Made by a program: the position numbers and the translations under genes | Assembly: GCF_001590785.1 (NCBI RefSeq) | Contig: NZ_LTAO01000010.1 | Coordinates: forward strand, 1 to 46,840 | From: Alkalihalobacillus trypoxylicola | GTDB taxonomy: Bacteria; Bacillota; Bacilli; Bacillales; Bacillaceae_D | Length of the DNA: 46,840 nucleotides | Direction: 5' to 3' | Notes under the pieces: generated by a model | What the model was told of the DNA's origin: nothing | The model's database searches: none | What the model saw: the letters and a program-made list of their open reading frames with translations, nothing else | Part shown: piece by piece, positions 45,854-46,840 of the stretch | How positions within the stretch are numbered: the stretch's first letter is position 1 | Layout: each line of letters opens with the position of its first letter

Positions 45854-46840
<987 letters not shown>

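Overview
The window is low-GC chromosomal DNA from an endospore-forming member of the Bacillaceae. The evidence is the gene order tsaE-tsaB-rimI-tsaD / ydiF-type ABC-F / rex-tatA-tatC / ydiK-ydiL / groES-groEL (the B. subtilis ydiB-groEL neighbourhood), a perfect CIRCE element, B. subtilis-type ribosome binding sites, a YtvA-type LOV-STAS protein and a BclA-like collagen protein. The species cannot be fixed from the sequence alone.

Layout. 1-42 is the 3' end of a 5S rRNA, so an rRNA operon lies just upstream. 80-2780 holds a VanZ-like membrane protein, an XRE regulator with a small divergent ORF, and an MgtC-family protein. At 2896-3346 a second 5S rRNA and an initiator tRNA-Met form a separate unit with its own sigma-A promoter and no 16S or 23S; a 24-bp copy of the tRNA 5' region lies between them. 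thiL and the t6A genes tsaE, tsaB and tsaD (with rimI) follow to 7099. The gap after tsaD carries nine DnaA-box-like motifs in 186 bp. Next come a 733-aa alkaline-phosphatase-like polytopic membrane protein, a convergent ABC-F gene, rex, tatA and tatC, and a DoxX-family gene preceded by two Rex-type operators. A second histidyl-tRNA synthetase gene (15080-16363) sits behind what looks like a complete leader-peptide attenuator: an 18-codon peptide with three consecutive His codons, a pause hairpin, a competing antiterminator and a terminator. An MFS exporter, a small secreted protein, ydiK, ydiL and groESL follow.

The last codons of groEL are repeated twice downstream (21965-21985, 25614-25634, 27074-27094). 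These three copies bound two abutting, decayed integrative elements: one of 3.65 kb with a broken tyrosine integrase, YolD-like and XRE genes, and one of 1.46 kb with DUF4428/SHOCT, Com-like and tape-measure remnants. Integration re-supplies the groEL stop codon, so GroEL is intact.

27325-33193 holds a lipoprotein, a LOV-STAS photoreceptor, about 1 kb without recognisable genes, and an ABC exporter whose permease is an internally duplicated 839-aa protein. 33920-45655 is a carbohydrate (probably rhamnogalacturonan/rhamnoside) uptake and degradation locus: a membrane-bound AraC-type regulator, a YesL protein, an LplA/LplB/YtcP-type ABC importer, a GH105-type hydrolase and a GH106-like protein. 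The window ends inside a collagen-like gene with GXY triplets interrupted by near-identical 48-residue modules.

The strongest candidate for something undescribed is the His leader-peptide attenuator. Bacillaceae aminoacyl-tRNA synthetase genes normally use T-box leaders. The groEL 3'-end integration site and the DnaA-box cluster next to tsaD are the next most notable.
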